From the NCBI RefSeq assembly GCF_020921035.1, contig NC_063152.1, positions 11,422,001-11,486,000 of the forward strand: 64,000 nucleotides of DNA. Direction: 5' to 3'. The stretch comes from Rhodamnia argentea. Taxonomy: Eukaryota > Streptophyta > Magnoliopsida > Myrtales > Myrtaceae. Shown piece by piece: positions 54,582-64,000 of this stretch. The notes below the pieces were generated by a model. That model had not been told where the DNA came from. It searched no databases and saw nothing but the letters and a program-made list of their open reading frames with translations. Made by a program: the position numbers and the translations under genes. How positions within the stretch are numbered: the stretch's first letter is position 1; each line of letters opens with the position of its first letter.

Positions 54582-56012
54582 TTACATTGACGTAACCTCG
54601 CCATCCTCTTCATGGTCCATCAACTTCCAGGACCCGTCTTCCTGCTGAACCATGCCCTTGTTCTTCTCGGACCGCCACGAGACCGGCACGAGGTACTCGT
54701 CCTTCAAAGCATCGATTCTCTTGTTCACGAGGGAGACGTCGCGGTCGATCTCTAACTTGAACCCTCCTTTCGACCCCTGCGTCCCCGCGACCCCGTGCAA
54801 GTAGCACTCCAAGTTGTGCCAACTTGTCGCGTTCCCGGGGCTCTTCAAGTACTGGGATTCTCGAGTGTCGATGCCCAACTCCACCCCGACTTCTGAATAG
54901 CCCACGATTGGATAGCTGGGGACAATGTCAAAGGCGTTACGGACGCGTAAGGCTCGGAGGTCCCGGTACTTGGAGAATGCCTTCTGGAAGTTGGAGTCGC
55001 CGACTTTGGGGCTGGCAAAGACTATGGCCGTCACAGGACAAGGCCTGCTTCTTTGATCTTTAGGCCGGTTCAGTCCATTGGCGACGATGTCGATCGCATT
55101 CAGCGTCGCGATGGCTGCGCCCAAGCTGTGGCCGGTCACAGTGATGCTGATCTCCTCATTCTTGAACAATTCCACTAGTCTTTTTACTTCTTGCAGAACC
55201 TGCCATGGAACAAATCAGACAAGAAACCCAAAAGAAAAGATGAAATCGCAATCTCTCCTGATCATACTAATGATTCTGCTCTATCACGTACTCTTTCGAT
55301 TCGACCCGATCTGACTACCTAGCCGTTGTAGATCGAAACCCACCTGATCTCTGGCACTAGTCTTGTTGAACGGTGAGCGCGAGTCGTTGGACGTGTATAT
55401 CGAGTACCAACCCTGATGCACCCTAGGATCGCCCGCCTCCCCCAGGATCTTCGAGGCCGAGACCAAATCAAACTCGAAATCGTCCACCCACTCCAACGTC
55501 TGGAGCGTCCCCCGCCAGGCGATCACGATGTCCCTCCTCCCAAGCACGTCCTTCCCCTCGTCCGTCGCCACCGCCACGTACCCGATCCAGTTCGATTCCT
55601 TGCTCCACGCCTCCCTCGACAGCGATCTCACTAGGAATGCGTCCGGGACTTGGATTTGCGACGTCGCGTACAAGAACTTGGTCACGCTGTACTTGAATGG
55701 ATTCCCCAGCTCCAGGCCCACCTTGGAGAAGAAGTCCCGTCTCGCATACCGGCAGCTCCCCGCGAACTTCGACTCCTTCTCCGCCGTGAAGGCGTCGTAA
55801 GTGGCCTGCGCCATCTCTCCATAGTGCACGACATACCTACGGAGATCGATGTCGAGAGGGTCCAACAGGTCCTCCCAACTGTTCTCGCCGCTCAGGATCT
55901 GCCACTTCTTGGATATGCCATCCGCCGTTTTCTTCCTCACGAACTTCCTTGACACGGCGTTCATGATTTTCTTCATCGTGATCCTCCGTCGGACGAGGGT
56001 TTCTGCCGGCAT
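54582..56012 (-). CDS. DAD1-like class II phospholipase A1, subtype Y
   Basis: Predicted acyl hydrolase of the alpha/beta fold. Exon 1 is 56012-55344 (223 codons), then a 144 bp GT-AG intron in phase 0, then exon 2 at 55199-54582, giving 428 aa. The family layout is complete: [44 protein letters not shown], elbow GHSLG (Ser248), Asp314 in FDIVPSYP and probable His351 in [13 protein letters not shown]. The N-terminal 35 residues are basic ([15 protein letters not shown]). A second ATG 12 codons in is an alternative start. It differs clearly from the X subtype in sequence, elbow and intron length. It is the intact relative of the dead copy at 5181-5955. Cytosolic location likely; substrate unknown. 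Confidence 0.92.
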
Positions 56013-56204
56013 GGTCTCGAGCGCTCGACTACTTTAACCGCATCCGAAAGAATCTGTCGAAAGAGAAGGGGTTAACTAAAGTTTGTTTGGGGTTAGGAAT
56101 GTATCGCATGTCATTCCTATATAGTATTCTCTGCGGCCTCACGCCTCATCTAAAATACATTCCAAAGTGTTAAATCGATGGTTACTTGAAAAAGAAAAAG
56201 TAAT

Positions 56205-56612
56205 ACCACGAAAAATCACAGATCGATACATTGATGATAAAGTTATCCTAAATTAATTTTTTAACCACAAAAAATCTAAAATTGATACATTTGTGACAAA
56301 TTAATCTCAAACTTGTACATCTATAATAAAATTACCTCACATTAGTTTTCCTTAAATTTTACTGTCAAATTGCTGAGTTTGTTGTACCAATTTGGGATTT
56401 TTAGCTTCTGTTTGTAATGTACCAATTTGGAATTATTCGTGGCATTAACCCAATTTCAATGACATTAACGAAGGATAAGTTTATCACAACTGTACCAATT
56501 TCAAGTTTTTGGTTGTCAAAAGGTAATTTTTGGGTAAATTTGTCACAAGTGTGCTAATTTAGATTTTTCGTGATCAAAAATTAATTTGGGATAACTTTGT
56601 CATCTATGCAAT
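56205..56612. mobile_element. Fold-back (inverted-repeat) element
   Basis: The left arm GATAAAGTTATCCTAAATTA (56235) is answered by TAATTTGGGATAACTTTGTC (56582-56601), its inverted partner. ACCACAAAAAATCTAAA-type motifs repeat inward from both sides. It has no coding capacity and would form a hairpin of about 400 bases. It sits 190 bp upstream of the Y lipase start. Confidence 0.6.
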
Positions 56613-57540
56613 TTAGTCATTCAGAATGGCATAACAAGACGAAATTACAGGGTTTGCTGTGGCTCCACAATGAAACTTAGCGATATGACCAAGGATGAAT
56701 TTCATAAGAAGTAGAGAGTTTTCTAATGGTTAAGCAATAGCAATAATTCGTTTCTAATTAATTTCATTTCATGATTTTTATCGCTCTAAAGCTCGACTTA
56801 ACACATGCGCATCTCCTTCCTTCAAAGGGACCTAACTTCCTATGATATGAAAAAGATAACATTTTTAAGGATGTGGCGAGTTCTCATTTTACTTTGACCC
56901 TCTCCACGCCAAATGATTCCTCTCTGAGTCCTCTCTCTACCCCGAAAGCTCAAGCTCATCATTTCGTCCATGGTTGTCAATACCTCACAGCCATCGCACC
57001 TCGACGGTCATGGCGGAGGTTGATGCTCCCGGATCTGGTGACGTCAACATTCACCGGAGAGAGAGAGAGGCTTGTGTGTTTTGGTGACATGTGCAAGTTA
57101 TATACCTTTCGACATACTTTTATTTATTTGACTATGGTTAATTTAACATACTACGTTGCTAATTTATCATATGAAGTGAGGCTTTAATTTTCTTTTAGCT
57201 CGGAATGAAACTTTATAGAGAAATAGAATTGGTCTTACATACTTAGAAAATGCTCAACGCAATGTACTCTAAACGACGTACGTGTTCTTTGCATGGAGAT
57301 CTCTCCGGTGAGCTCATAACTGGACCATCTTCTTGTAAACATGAAAGGCGAATCACATGCGTACCCAAGAGAACCAATGGCCAGCAGAACATATGATTTC
57401 CCATCTTCCTTCCTTTGCTTTTGTTTTAACTCTTAGTCTATAGTGGATGATCATCTATGGCTGCGCCGACATCGGCACTGGAGCTCCATCGCCTTCGACG
57501 GCCATCCACCTCAACTGTTGCCACCCCTCCGATGCCTGTA

Positions 57541-57619
<79 letters not shown>

Positions 57620-58220
57620 CACACACGCGTCCGTGTTGCCTGCGTGCATGTTGTCCGAGGTTACAAGTTGCAACCTTGAGCCTGAGGTTTTTTTTTTTTT
57701 TTTGGTCGCAGTCTTAAACCTGAGATTGCCAACCATAAGAAACCACAAAGCATACACAGGCATCGAGGAGGGAGCAACAAATCGTATAGTATGAGCGACA
57801 CACCAAGGAGCTGCAGGAAAATTACTAAAAAAATTATGAACTTATTGCAATTATGCGAATTCATTTTAATTTCTTTTTTTTTTTCTGCCAATTGAGTTTT
57901 AAAAATTTTCAAATTTTGTCAATTAAGTCCATCCGGCCAATTTTAGTTGGAAATTGATAACATGGACCCCAACCATCCTGCGTGGTACTACCGGCACCGA
58001 CATGCATTTTTTTTTTTCTGTCTTTTTTCTTTTTACTTTTAAGGACCAGTAGAGCTATCGACCACTAATGATGGTTGCGACCCACACCTAGATCTGAGCA
58101 AGGGCCGCGAGCCCTCACTAGCTATCACTTTCATGGTTGTCAAGCCATTAAGCCTTGTGACCATGCTGAGGCTCGAAGCTCTTCAGATTTGGTGGCTTCA
58201 TGCTTCGCCACAGAGAAAGT
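56613..58220. other. Intergenic with decayed duplicated segment
   Basis: Bases 57340-57790 are related to 59570-59830 (CCAATGGCCAG, GAACATATG, TTGTCCGAGGT motifs in the same order). A CT/TA microsatellite (57543-57620) interrupts this copy. From about 57800 a left half of the inverted-repeat element family follows. No gene is recognised. Confidence 0.5.
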
Positions 58221-59027
58221 GGGAAAAATTATTGAAAAAGTCATAGACCTATTGAACTTTTACAAATTTAGTTTAAAACCTTTTAATTTTGCCAATCCAA
58301 TCCTAAACCTTTTGCATTTATGCCAATTCAGTCCTAAACCTCTTGTATTTATGCCAATTCGGTCCATTTGGCCAATTTTGACCGACTTGCGTTGACATGG
58401 ATCCAGTTGGGGCTGATAGGGCAATTTTCAAAAATATTTTAATATTTTTTTCAAATTCTTTATTTCTTTCCTCTTTTTTTTTTTTTTTTGTTTATCTTCA
58501 TCCTCCATCGAGTGCCGGCAAGGTCCACTAGTGCTGCCACAATTGGGTGAGGTCGGCCTCGCCTAGTTATAGCGTCACGCCGCTATCGCTAGGCGAGCTC
58601 GACCTCAACCGCCGATAGTTGAACCTCGCCTAGCCTCGCCGGATCTAGGCAAGGCCAAGCGATCATAATACTAGATCTATCCATGGATGTTAACGTGAGG
58701 TTGGCGGTGATGCAAGCAGGTGCATGCAAAGGCTTGGGAAGAGGTGTCGTGAGGAAGAAGAAGAACAATAAGTATGAAAAGAAATAAAAAAAAAATTGAA
58801 TAAATATTAAAATATTACTAAAAATTTCCCTATCAACACCGACTGGCCAAAGTTGGCTAGATGGACTGAATTGGCGCAAAAGGTTTAGGACTGAATTGGC
58901 AGAAAAAAATGATCTAGGATTGAATTGGCAATATTAAAATGTTTAAGATTGAATTGACAAAATTAAAAAGTTTAGGACTGAATTGGTAAAAATGTAATAG
59001 GTTCGGGACATTTTTGACAATTTACCC
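58221..59027. mobile_element. Inverted-repeat (MITE-like) element, complete
   Basis: The left end GGGAAAAATTATTGAAAAAG is matched by an inverted right end (TTTTTGACAATTTACCC, ending 59027). More than 100 bp at each end consist of CCTAAACC(T/C)TTTGCATTTATG-type sub-repeats in opposite orientations. The core is T-rich, then a GC-rich CGAGGTT/GCCTCGCC stretch. No transposase. It is the best-preserved copy in the window. Confidence 0.65.
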
Positions 59028-60190
59028 AAGATAGTGAGAGAGGGGTTGTTTAGAGAGGGTACTTAGAGAAGAATGGAGAGAGAAAGGTGTTCAATGTTGA
59101 CGAAGAGGAAGGCCTTCGGTCGTCCGAAGAAGAGTTTGGATTCTCTTATGATGGTGCCCTAAGGATGGCATGCTAGGATGACACGTTCTGGTGCCTCTTG
59201 CGCCTTCTCGGTGTAAGCCGAGCGCCACCGCTCGCCCGCACCGGCCTACCTACCCAGTGCCTTTGGTCGCCAGCCATTGGAAAAATTATTTTTTAAAATT
59301 CTCAAAAAAATTATAAAAATTTTTCCCTAGATTTATTGCATGAAAGTGTTTTAGCAATATTATTTTTTAACAAATTATAAAAAAGAAGTGTTTCATGATT
59401 TGGTTAAATATAGAAGTATTTAAATAACACGGGTTAGGTTAAGTATGGATTGGGTCGGTTATGAAAATAAGTCAAAACGGATTCAATGAGTCAATATGGA
59501 TCGGACAATTTTTGAGCCGACTCGGTCTAAACCCAATTCGATCAACCCGTTTAACACCTCTACTTCTTAGGCACAAGGCAAATCACAAAGCGGTGCCCAA
59601 GAGATCCAATGGCCAGAACATATGTTTTCCCGTCTTCCTTCTTGTTCGCTTGACTCCTAGTCCATTCTGGGTGCTACCACGCCTAGTTTGCACGCACATT
59701 GTCCGAGGTCGCAACCTCGAATTCGAGGTCTCCAGCCAACAAGAGACCCCAAAGCAGACAGAGGCATGAAGGAGCAAAACTGAAATTGATTCGACATAGT
59801 AGAAGGAATTATGTAAATTTGTTTTTTGGTTTGCCAAGAAGAATGGAAGGAACTCATCGGAGGTCACGCCTCGCGTCGGACTTTTGTCGAGAGAAGGCGT
59901 CTCATAAGTCTGAATACATGAGACAAACCCCAACTAGAAACATGCAAAAGAGACAAATCGACAACCAACTTAACAATTCAATCGAGCCAAAGATCTGAGA
60001 TCGAGACATTTACTAAATTTTTTGAGGCATAGTCGTCAACTATATTAATTTTGATCATATTTTATGGTTTTCATCACAGTTAAGCAATGAAGGAAATGAA
60101 TTTGACCGGACCATTAACAAAGTTCTCTGATCAATTACTGCACTGGCCCAAAGCTCACTAACAATCCGTCGATCCATCTTAGACCTTTGA
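59028..60190. other. Intergenic, no gene recognised
   Basis: It includes an ACCCG/GGGTC patch (59430-59560) and the second copy of the segment related to 57340-57790 (59570-59830). A minus-strand frame at 59583-59933 has no recognised homology. Confidence 0.45.
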
Positions 60191-60209
60191 TACACTTCAG
60201 CATTCGATA

Positions 60210-60724
60210 ATGGCCTTATGGCTCGAGAGGCAAACTAAGCTCTACATATTGACAGCATCGTTATGTGCAGGGGCTTGGATTTCGGCCGCAATGCCCCCCA
60301 ATTCGACATTGGCCAAGTTCGAGTAGCGGATGGCCCGCCATGGACAGAATTACGAGGATAATCTTGAGAAGGCAAAGCGTTACGGGATCTTTCTAGAGAC
60401 CTTGCGCTTCATCGAAGCATTCAACTACAATGCAGCTAGTCGGAGATACAAAGTGGGTCTGAACCAATTTTCGAATTTGACCACGGAGGAGTTTCTCGCG
60501 AGATACACTTGGTTCTGAGCGACTTCTAGGAGCTCGAATTCATCTAGGGAAACTACTTTCAAGTACCAAAGTTTGACTCAAGTCCCGGATAGCATGAAAT
60601 GGGTTGATCAAGGAGTTGTTCACTGTGAAGACCTGATTTTCCGTCAAATAAGCGGAGTAAGTAATGTCAAGCTTGAATTATGCAGGATTATGAATTGGGA
60701 GCTTTAATAATTGGCGCGGTGAAG
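60210..60724 (+). pseudogene. Papain-like cysteine protease fragment, native order (copy C)
   Basis: Begins with a signal peptide like copy B, then the I29 prodomain. A TAG (60325-60327) replaces a Gln codon in the FEQW motif. The prodomain continues through YKVGLNQFSNLTTEEFLARY to a TGA (60516-60518), and after a break VPDSMKWVDQGVV follows near 60585. The match then ends at a candidate solo LTR. Catalytic parts are absent. This copy shows the original order of the two pieces swapped in copy B. Confidence 0.8.
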
Positions 60725-62037
60725 TGTTGGATTTTGGTTCATAATTGGCCCCATGAAATCCGGAATTGGCGGATCATTAATTGTCATTAGTTATCTTCGA
60801 ACCGCAAATAGAACAATCACGCGAAGTTTGGTTCAAGATTGAGGCACGAAGGCCCCCAACCGACCGCCACTCTTCCACCGAACTTGAGCCTCTAAAAAAG
60901 GGGCTGATTTTCTCTCTCTTCCTCTCATTTGCTCCCCCTCGTTTTCCATGGACAGCCTCCCTCTTCTTCTACTTCATCTTTTTCTTCTCTTCTTTGGTGA
61001 ATCCACCCAAGCGACTCCTCTTGCTCTCGTGCCCACGCCGGCAACTCCCTAGCTAGACAACCACTGTCCACGAGCTGTTGTAGGCCTCGTGTCCCAGCTC
61101 TCGACGTCACTTGCCTTGCCGCTCCCGCTCGGTGACCCGCATGATGCCACTTAGATGAGAAGGTCGGTTTGAGCTCATCCGGAAGGCAACTCAAGCCCCG
61201 TTTCTTCGTATGAAGTCCTAAGGTTGTGGTTAATTCGAATCTATGGGCTGATCGTCGAAGAAGTTAATGGAACATCCTCAATTTGAGTGTCACCGAAGTA
61301 GTAGGAAGGAACCATGGTTTGTTTGGCGTCAATTCAACCCCGTTGTCTTCGTACATAATCCTAGGCAAGTAGATATCTATCCTTACCACTAGATTGTTCA
61401 TTTGTCATTGGTTTTAGTATGAATTCTCAATGTTTGAAAATGGGTATGATTGTGAGTACTCGGGTTTGCATGATGGGGACATTGGTGGTTCATGAGCGAT
61501 CCGTTACATGAGTCGGTGCCTTTAGGTATTGGGTAAGTGAAATATGTGAGCCGATCGCCTTGGCTGTCGATGATTCTTGACGAATTGGAGTGGGGCTGTG
61601 TAAAAGGAGGTTCGGCTATATGGATTGGAGAAGGATATATGAAGTTCGGTGCATGCATGATGAATTCGTTGGTTATGTGGTGAACGTCTGTCTTTGGGTA
61701 GGTTGAAAGTAGAGCACAGATCGTCCGGCAGGTTTTGTGTGAGAAAACTTGGCCTAGTTGAAATTACTTGGGCTAGGAATTGGAGCCATATCGAGTGTCA
61801 TCATTTTAATATGTTGGGATCTAGAATTGAAATTAGTTCATATAGCTGAACTACAAAATGGTATGTCGGACTCGTGTTAGCTGTTTGAGAATTATTATGC
61901 TCAATGAACGGAAATTTTTTTCCGACCAAAAAACAAAATTAAGAAATCAAGATTTACAGAATAAAACTACTATAAGAAAACAAATGATACTGAAACAATC
62001 TTTAATATGCATTTAATACCATATTTATTTCAGGACA
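60725..62037. mobile_element. Candidate solo LTR in the array unit (copy C)
   Basis: Starts TGTTGGATTTTGG and ends TTTCAGGACA, flanked by TGAAG at 60720-60724 and 62038-62042. It is nearly identical to 13753-15067, so insertion preceded the duplication. There is no internal coding domain. Confidence 0.4.
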
Positions 62038-62221
62038 TGAAGGTAAAACAAAGATCGGACATATAGCTTAGGAACATCAGTGCAACACACATAACTTAGT
62101 CCACCTAGTACAACTCAATCAAACAACTCCACTTTTGCATTAGGAACCTTTATTCTGCTGCTGCTGCCGCTGCTAAGTCATAAAGTAGCAACTTATTAGT
62201 AATAGCTTATCAGACTTGGGA

Positions 62222-63523
62222 CTATTCGTTCTGATCATCTTCTGGTCGAGGTGGGATGTACGGAGCGGCCAAGCTCCAACTCCCATCGTTCCCATTCTGG
62301 ACCATGTCCTTGTTCTTCGCCACCCACCACTTCACCGGAAATTTGTACTTGCTATCGTCCAGGGCATCCCAATTCTTGTTCAGCAGCGAAATATCGCGTC
62401 GACCCTTGAGATCAAAGTGGTTACTACTGATCCCTTGGGTCCCAGCGACTAGATGCAGGTACGTCTCCAACTGATGCGCAATTCCCATGGCGCCGGAAAG
62501 ACTACTGGTGAGGGGCCTCAGGTATGGGGACTTGCGCGAGTCGACCGTCAGCTGTTCTCCGACATGGTCATATCCGACTGGAGGGAAGAAGGGAACGATA
62601 TCAATGGCATTGACCACGCGAAGGCCACGGAGCTTCTCCGATGATGAGAACAACTCCTGGAAGCTCTCGTTCCCGACCTTGGGGCTGGCGAAGGCAAACG
62701 CCGTCACCAGGCAGGCTTTCTCAGGGTGGTCGGTGGGCACGTTGTACTTGTTGGTCACGATGTCCAGCGCGTTGAGCGTTGCCAAAGCCGCACCCATGCT
62801 GTAGCCGACCACTGTTATGCTGATTGGCTCATCTTTACCGGCGTAGAGATCCACTTGCTTCCGGACCTCCATTAGAACCTGACCAAAGTAGTACAATCTT
62901 TAGTTAAGTAAATTCCAGGGTAAATTAGCAAGAGCAATGTTTAGTACGAGTGAATGTCAAACCTGGTCTCTGGCACTATGCTTCACGTACGGATCAAATA
63001 AAGCACTTTTCGTGTACAACATGTGCCAGCCACCGTGAATCCGGACATCCTTGTGCTCGTCTTTTGCGAAAATGTCGGTCGCAGGGACCAGATAGTCGAT
63101 AAGATCAGACATGGCCTCCAAGGGCTCTGTCGTTCCTCTCCAAGCGACCAAGATGTCCCTCCTCCCAAAGTTCGCGGTCACCTCATCGGTGCTCACCGCG
63201 ACGTACCCGGCCCAAGACCTGTCTGGAACCAGTGGGAGATCGAGCAACTTCGTCGGCACGTAAAAGTACCGGGTCACCTCGTACCTGAACAGGTTATTGG
63301 CCGTCTCGAGTCCCACTTCCTGGAAGAGCTTGTCCATGGGGAACCGGGGCAGGCCGTAGCCCTTCGACTCCGCCTGGCCGTTGAATCCATCAGAAATGGC
63401 TTGGACTCGTTCGCCGTAGTGTACGAGGTACATCCGGAGATCCTCGTCCAGAGGATCCAACATGCCCTCCCAGTAGGTCTCGCCGCTGAGGTCAGTCCAT
63501 GGCCTTGAGCTGTTTCCTCCCAT
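62222..63523 (-). CDS. DAD1-like class II phospholipase A1, subtype X (copy C)
   Basis: Same structure as 15252-16553 with every boundary shifted by exactly 46,970: exon 1 63523-62963, an 84 bp intron in phase 0, exon 2 62878-62222, 405 aa. AWRGT, GYSMG (Ser214), Asp280 and His322 are all kept. It differs from copy B at about eight residues (for example Leu for Pro near the ETANN motif, VAGTQG for VTGTQG, and Leu-Ala-Ala for Met-Ala-Ser near the C-terminus). Both copies look functional, so the duplication is recent. The 3' flank carries a CTG-rich short repeat (about 62156-62172). Confidence 0.92.
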
Positions 63524-63602
63524 GGTATCTCTCTCTCTTTCACTGGTAATTTTTGTTCTCTAGATGGAAAGGCTTGTGGAGACGCAGTCTTGCTTCCATG
63601 CA

Positions 63603-63609
63603 ATTTATA
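63603..63609 (-). promoter_or_regulatory. TATA box of subtype X lipase (copy C)
   Basis: TATAAAT on the minus strand about 80 bp upstream of the ATG at 63523, identical in position and context to copy B. Confidence 0.6.
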
Positions 63610-63703
63610 GACTCAACCTTTTCACAGTGCCATCCAATCTTGATGAGTTACGTGATAGAGTTGCTTTTTGCACTATCTAGCACGAGAAAAACTTTCCTGA
63701 TTG

Positions 63704-64000
63704 TATATTTGAGGTGAAACTTCCACGTTTTTTTTTTCCTTAGGCCCACCTATATTAAATAGCGCTACGAGCAGAATGGATAAGAGCGACCGTGAATTTC
63801 TTTGGAAAAACCGATAGTCTGACAGGTTTGCGATATTGTTTATTACTTCTAATTCCACGATTTTCTAATTAATGAATACTTTATGCAAAATACACTGTGA
63901 TCGTGTGTGAATCTGCTATCAGAAATAGCCGACGATCTTGTCAGACCGTTAGAGAAGTATTTTCCTTTCTTTAGTAAGTAAGAATGTTAGTTTTTAGTCT
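63704..64000. repeat. Duplicated lipase-upstream flank, copy C (runs off the window)
   Basis: Starts TGTATATTTGAGGTGAAACT like copies A and B and stays collinear to the end of the window. The rest of the block, including its inverted-repeat element, should lie beyond 64000. Confidence 0.8.

Noticed and set aside
1..64000. CRISPR arrays, rRNA, operons, riboswitches
   Set aside because: No regularly spaced repeats with unique spacers and no rRNA sequence; gene structure is eukaryotic throughout.

Overview
This window is nuclear DNA from a flowering plant, most likely a eudicot. The genes have short GT-AG introns, the lipase and ankyrin families are plant-type, and most of the sequence is nested LTR retrotransposons, inverted-repeat elements and CT/GA and TA microsatellites. 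The AGTCCTAAACC-type repeat family remembered from Myrtaceae genomes suggests, but does not prove, that family. There is no CRISPR array, operon or other prokaryotic feature.

The genic backbone is a tandem array of DAD1-like class II phospholipase A1 genes, all on the minus strand. Two subtypes alternate. Subtype X has a GYSMG nucleophile elbow and intact two-exon copies at 15.25-16.55 kb and 62.22-63.52 kb; the upstream flank of a third copy starts the window. Subtype Y has a GHSLG elbow, an intact copy at 54.58-56.01 kb and a dead copy at 5.18-5.95 kb. Each X gene is preceded on its left by the same plus-strand papain-like protease fragment and the same candidate solo LTR. The repeating unit is therefore Y, protease fragment, solo LTR, X.

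Between the two units lie about 36 kb of insertions. From left to right they are a recent non-autonomous Ty1-copia element (19.3-23.3 kb, TSD GAGGT), a second copy of a duplicated block holding a decayed copia 3' end and a promoter-like segment (6.4-9.65 kb and 24.7-28.4 kb), an ankyrin-repeat/PGG membrane protein gene on the plus strand (promoter and 5' UTR about 28.2-29.4 kb, coding 29.40-31.75 kb), and a Ty3-gypsy element of Tekay/Del type (31.82-52.90 kb). The gypsy 5' LTR is split by a near-full-length endogenous caulimovirid genome (34.06-41.44 kb, minus strand). Its 3' LTR is split by a 3.2 kb LTR-type insertion (49.09-52.33 kb).

Smaller remnants include a FAR1/FHY3 N-terminal fragment, a UBL5 fragment, a PPR fragment, minisatellites and several inverted-repeat (MITE-like) elements. 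Working genes appear to be the three intact lipases (lipid hydrolysis, possibly oxylipin-related) and the ankyrin/PGG protein (a family with members in defence and stress signalling). The rest is mobile DNA and gene debris. No wholly new system was recognised. The most notable points are the caulimovirid insertion with 49 bp terminal redundancy and an extra region after RNase H, and the ankyrin promoter module that is amplified in one of two duplicated copies.
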